A DNA stretch of 64,000 nt. It comes from Krasilnikovia cinnamomea (GTDB lineage: Bacteria > Actinomycetota > Actinomycetes > Mycobacteriales > Micromonosporaceae). The notes below the pieces were generated by a model. That model made no database searches. It saw only the letters and a program-made list of their open reading frames with translations, and had not been told where the DNA came from. Positions within the stretch are counted from its first letter, which is position 1, and each line of letters opens with the position of its first letter. The translations under genes were made by a program, and so were the position numbers. This document shows, one piece after another, positions 61,283-64,000 of this stretch. Location: positions 1,984,001 to 2,048,000 of the forward strand of contig NZ_SHKY01000001.1 in the NCBI RefSeq assembly GCF_004217545.1, in the 5' to 3' direction.

Positions 61283-63256
61283 ATGGACGCTGATCTGGCG
61301 GCGCTGGCCGCGGCGCACGGTGTGGCCACCTGGTACGAGGACTGGCACAGCGAACGCCGCGCCGTCTCCCCGGACACCGTGATCGCGGTGCTGGGCCTGC
61401 TCGGTGTCGACGCCCGCACCCCGGCCGGGCTCGCCCGCGAGCTGGGCGCGGTACGCCGCGCCCGGCGGCAACGCCGGCTGCCCGGCACGGTGGTGGTGCG
61501 CCACGGGCGCACGTACCCGCTGGCGGCGCCCGCCACGATCGTCACCGAGGACGGCGGGCGGCGCACCGTGACCGGCATGGTCCCGGCCGACCTGCCGCTG
61601 GGCTGGCACCGGATGAGCAGCGCAGGTCGGGAGGCGACCCTGGTCGTCGTCCCGGCGGCGCTGCCCGAGCCGCCGCAGACGTGGGGCTGGATGCTGCAGC
61701 TGTACGCGCTGCACTCGGCCGCGTCCTGGGGCATGGGCGACCTCGGCGACCTGGTGACCTTCGTCCGCGAGGTCGCCCAGGGCGCCGGGCTGGTCCTGCT
61801 CAACCCGCTGCACGCGCCCACCCCGACCCTGCCGGTTCCCGAGTCGCCGTACTTTCCGTCGAGCCGCCGCTTCGCCAACCCGCTGTACCTGCGGATCGCC
61901 GACACCCCGGAGTACCGGCGGGCCGACGACGCCCTGCGGTCCCGGGTGGACGCGCTGCGCCCGGCACCGCCCGGCGACGGTCTGATCGACTACAGCGCGG
62001 TGTGGCGGGCCAAACGCGCGGCCCTGGAACTGCTCTGGCCGCTGGCCGCTCCGGCCGACGACGCCGACCCCGGTCTGGTGGACTTCGCCACGTTCTGCGC
62101 CCTGGCCGAGCGGCACGGCCCCGACTGGCGGGAGTGGCCCGCCGAGCTGCGCCGCCCGGACACCGCGGCGGTCGGGGCGGCCCGCGCCGAGCTGCGCGAC
62201 CGGGTGGCGTTCCACGTCTGGCTGCAGCGGCTGGTGGACGAGCAGCTCGGCGCCGCCCGCGCGGCGGCCCAGGCGGCCGGGATGCCGGTCGGCATCGTGC
62301 ACGACCTCGCGGTCGGGATCGACCCCGGCGGTGCGGACGCCTGGTTGCTGCGCGACGTGCTGGCCGACGGGGTGCACGCGGGCGCGCCCCCGGACGCGTT
62401 CAACCAGCTCGGCCAGGACTGGGGGCTGGCCGCGTGGCGGCCGGACCGGCTGGTCGAGACCGGGTACGCGGCGTACCGGGACATGCTGCGCCGCATCTTC
62501 CGGCACGCCGGGGGCCTGCGGGTGGATCACGTGGCCGGGCTGTGGCGGCTGTGGTGGGTGCCGCCGGGCAGGGGCCCCGCCGACGGCACGTACGTGCGCT
62601 ACGACCCGGACGCCATGCTCGGCATCCTGGCGCTGGAGGCACAGCGGGCCGGTGCCGTGGTGGTCGGCGAGGATCTGGGCACGGTGCTGCCCGAGGTCAC
62701 GGCGGGCCTGGCCCGGATGAACATGCTGGGCTCGGCGGTGTTGTGGTTCACCCGCGACCGCGACGACCCGGACGGCGGCTACCTGCCCGCCGCCCGCTAC
62801 CCGCGCAACGCGCTGGCCAGCGTGTCCACTCACGACCTGCCCACCGCGGCCGGGTTCCTGCGCGGGGAGCAGGTGCGCGTCCGCGCCGAGCTGGGCCTGC
62901 TGACCGGACCGGTCGCGGAGGAGGAGCGGCAGGCCGCGCAGGACCGGGACCGGCTGCTGGCGGCGTTGCGAGCCGAGGGCCTGATCACCCCGGACAGCGA
63001 CCCGGAGGAGATCGTCGAGGCGCTGCACGCGTTCCTGGCCCGGACCCCGTGCCGCCTGGTCACCGCATCCCTGTACGACGTACTCGGCGAGCCGCGACAG
63101 CCCAACCTGCCCGGCACGACGCGGGAGTATCCGAACTGGCGGATGCCGCTCGCCGCCAGCCTGGAGCAGATCCGCGCCGATCCCCGGGTCCGGCGCGTCG
63201 CCGAGGTGCTCGGTGCGCCCCGGCCCACCACGACCGTGGAGGGCGTACCGCGATGA
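61283..63256 (+). CDS. malQ: 4-alpha-glucanotransferase (amylomaltase, GH77)
   Basis: This 657-aa enzyme transfers maltodextrin units. The N-terminal extension of about 140 residues is typical for actinobacteria. Catalytic residues are Asp at about 415 (LRVDHVAG), Glu at about 463 (VGEDLGT) and Asp at about 518 (STHDLPT). ASWGMGDLGDL and DYSAVWRAKR are other family marks. GGGAAAGGGAG upstream supports ATG 61283. It is part of glycogen/maltodextrin turnover. Confidence 0.95.
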   Translation: MDADLAALAAAHGVATWYEDWHSERRAVSPDTVIAVLGLLGVDARTPAGLARELGAVRRARRQRRLPGTVVVRHGRTYPLAAPATIVTEDGGRRTVTGMVPADLPLGWHRMSSAGREATLVVVPAALPEPPQTWGWMLQLYALHSAASWGMGDLGDLVTFVREVAQGAGLVLLNPLHAPTPTLPVPESPYFPSSRRFANPLYLRIADTPEYRRADDALRSRVDALRPAPPGDGLIDYSAVWRAKRAALELLWPLAAPADDADPGLVDFATFCALAERHGPDWREWPAELRRPDTAAVGAARAELRDRVAFHVWLQRLVDEQLGAARAAAQAAGMPVGIVHDLAVGIDPGGADAWLLRDVLADGVHAGAPPDAFNQLGQDWGLAAWRPDRLVETGYAAYRDMLRRIFRHAGGLRVDHVAGLWRLWWVPPGRGPADGTYVRYDPDAMLGILALEAQRAGAVVVGEDLGTVLPEVTAGLARMNMLGSAVLWFTRDRDDPDGGYLPAARYPRNALASVSTHDLPTAAGFLRGEQVRVRAELGLLTGPVAEEERQAAQDRDRLLAALRAEGLITPDSDPEEIVEALHAFLARTPCRLVTASLYDVLGEPRQPNLPGTTREYPNWRMPLAASLEQIRADPRVRRVAEVLGAPRPTTTVEGVPR

Positions 63257-63276
63257 GTGACACCCGGCGGTAGGGC

Positions 63277-63642
63277 TCAGATGTCCAGCGGCGGGGGCGG
63301 CGGGTCGTCGTCCACCGCGAACAGCATGGGGTGCACCGTCCGGGCGGGTTCCGCCTGACGGCAGCGGATCGGTGGCAGCAGCGACGACCGGTGGTGCGGG
63401 TGCTCCCCGCAGTGCCGCATCGCCCGGGTGACCGCGTCGGTGTGGTGGCGCCCGCCGCCGTACTCGCCGCAGTCGGCGCAGTCCCAGCGCCAGTAGCCGG
63501 GCCCCTCGTCCGACGCGTAGCGGCGGATCCGTAGCGGGCGGCTGACCGGCAGCGTGACCACGACCGGCGACGGATCCGGCCCGTCGCCGACCATCTCGGC
63601 CCGCCCGTCGCCGACGATCCCGGTCGGCGCGTTGCCCGACAT
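63277..63642 (-). CDS. Hypothetical protein with Cys/His cluster
   Basis: This 121-aa protein has WDCADCGEYGG (CxxC) followed by His-rich GRHHTDAVTRAMRHCGEHPHH, which could form a zinc site. The C-terminal tail is Pro-rich (PPPPPLDI). No family is recognised. The start is ATG 63642; the next gene upstream is divergent. Confidence 0.6.
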   Translation of the reverse strand: MSGNAPTGIVGDGRAEMVGDGPDPSPVVVTLPVSRPLRIRRYASDEGPGYWRWDCADCGEYGGGRHHTDAVTRAMRHCGEHPHHRSSLLPPIRCRQAEPARTVHPMLFAVDDDPPPPPLDI

Positions 63643-63810
63643 CGCTCACCCCCGCCCCGGCCCGTCCGCCCGGACGGCTCCGCTGGGGTCAGTGTGGAAC
63701 GCGACGGGTGCGCCCGATGACCGTTTTGCGCAAAGCCGCTTCACATTCACCCGCACCGGTGCGCGACAGCGGCCCGCCGCCCAGCGCGCCGGCGGCGGGC
63801 GGGCGACCGG

Positions 63811-63816
63811 CATACT
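63811..63816 (+). promoter_or_regulatory. -10 element of the spermidine-synthase-like gene, leaderless
   Basis: CATACT ends 7 nt before GTG 63824. No clear -35 is seen. Confidence 0.55.
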
Positions 63817-63823
63817 GCCTCGC

Positions 63824-64000
63824 GTGGCGCAGCGCAGACGGTCGGAGCGGCGGGTCGCGACCGTCGGGTCGGGCCTGGCCGAGCTGGTGCCGGACCCGGA
63901 CCGCCGGTCCGGCTGGACGCTGCTGCTGGACGGCACCCCGCAGTCGCATGTCGACCTGGCCGACCCGACACATCTGGAGTTCGAGTACGTGCGCCGCATC
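63824..64000 (+). CDS. Spermidine-synthase-like protein (partial, 5' end)
   Basis: 59 codons are visible before the right window edge. After a basic N-terminus the sequence reads SGWTLLLDGTPQSHVDLADP then THLEFEYVRRI, typical of actinobacterial spermidine-synthase-like methyltransferase-fold proteins. Whether it makes polyamines cannot be judged from this part. Confidence 0.8.
   Translation, partial: MAQRRRSERRVATVGSGLAELVPDPDRRSGWTLLLDGTPQSHVDLADPTHLEFEYVRRI

Noticed and set aside
60938..63649. A 903-codon open frame on the minus strand
   Set aside because: It is antisense to malQ. Only its last 83 codons (60938-61189) make a plausible protein, which is annotated separately.
1..64000. tRNA, rRNA, CRISPR arrays, insertion sequences, prophage
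   Set aside because: No tRNA-like or rRNA sequence, no regularly spaced repeat array, and no transposase, integrase or phage structural gene was recognised.

Overview
The window is high-GC actinobacterial chromosome. I infer a Micromonosporaceae-like organism (Micromonospora, Actinoplanes or a relative). The evidence is the near-universal G/C third positions, many GTG starts, leaderless promoters (a -10 hexamer about 7 nt before a GTG or ATG), two WhiB proteins, a mycothiol-type SigR/RsrA pair, a nickel superoxide dismutase and a fused 2-oxoglutarate decarboxylase (Kgd). Coding density is high. I see no rRNA, tRNA, CRISPR array, prophage or insertion sequence.

Layout. 1-6910 (minus): a large membrane M50 peptidase with cyclic-nucleotide-binding and FecR-like parts (cut by the window edge), then an HtrA protease downstream of a two-component system. 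7026-8548 (minus): a PlsC-like acyltransferase coupled to an OlsB-like N-acyltransferase. 8582-10328: an accessory patch of two toxin-antitoxin modules, HigB/HigA (toxin frameshifted) and a GNAT toxin with a ribbon-helix-helix antitoxin; each is bounded by the same left repeat and the same right repeat. 10331-22194 (plus): a hotdog-like protein, an ABC exporter, kgd, a small DUF6104-like protein overlapping an ATPase, pta-ackA, and an acyltransferase-3 protein. 22195-28324: an ECF sigma/anti-sigma pair, a lipoprotein, a CHRD protein, a secreted hydrolase and a quinone oxidoreductase. 28508-34079: malic enzyme, divergent sodX/sodN, acetyltransferase, an orphan anti-sigma ATPase, a GntR regulator and a lipid kinase.

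34228-52036 is a core block whose order recalls the whiB1-pdtaS-TB7.3-rshA-sigH-aroA region of Mycobacterium tuberculosis (from memory). It has a CRP-like site before whiB1, a sulfite-reduction operon (leader peptide, sulfite reductase, zinc-ribbon protein, APS reductase, sirohydrochlorin chelatase), a glycosyltransferase with a histone-H1-like tail, pdtaS, a SIS-domain protein, a TPR protein, a biotinyl carrier, ribosomal protein bL37, rsrA-sigR with a sequence-perfect SigR-type promoter, a hydrolase, a second WhiB, an SRAP protein, aroA and rsgA. 52130-64000 holds hisN, an EamA-like protein, a STAS/ATPase protein, a MacRS-like two-component system, secreted carbohydrate-active proteins, glpK, malQ and the start of a spermidine-synthase-like gene.

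The features most worth attention are the cassette-like toxin-antitoxin arrangement, the frameshifted HigB, short tandem repeats that repeatedly sit on stop codons or 3' ends, the possible long SigR isoform, the leader peptide of the sulfur operon, and the histone-like tail on the glycosyltransferase.
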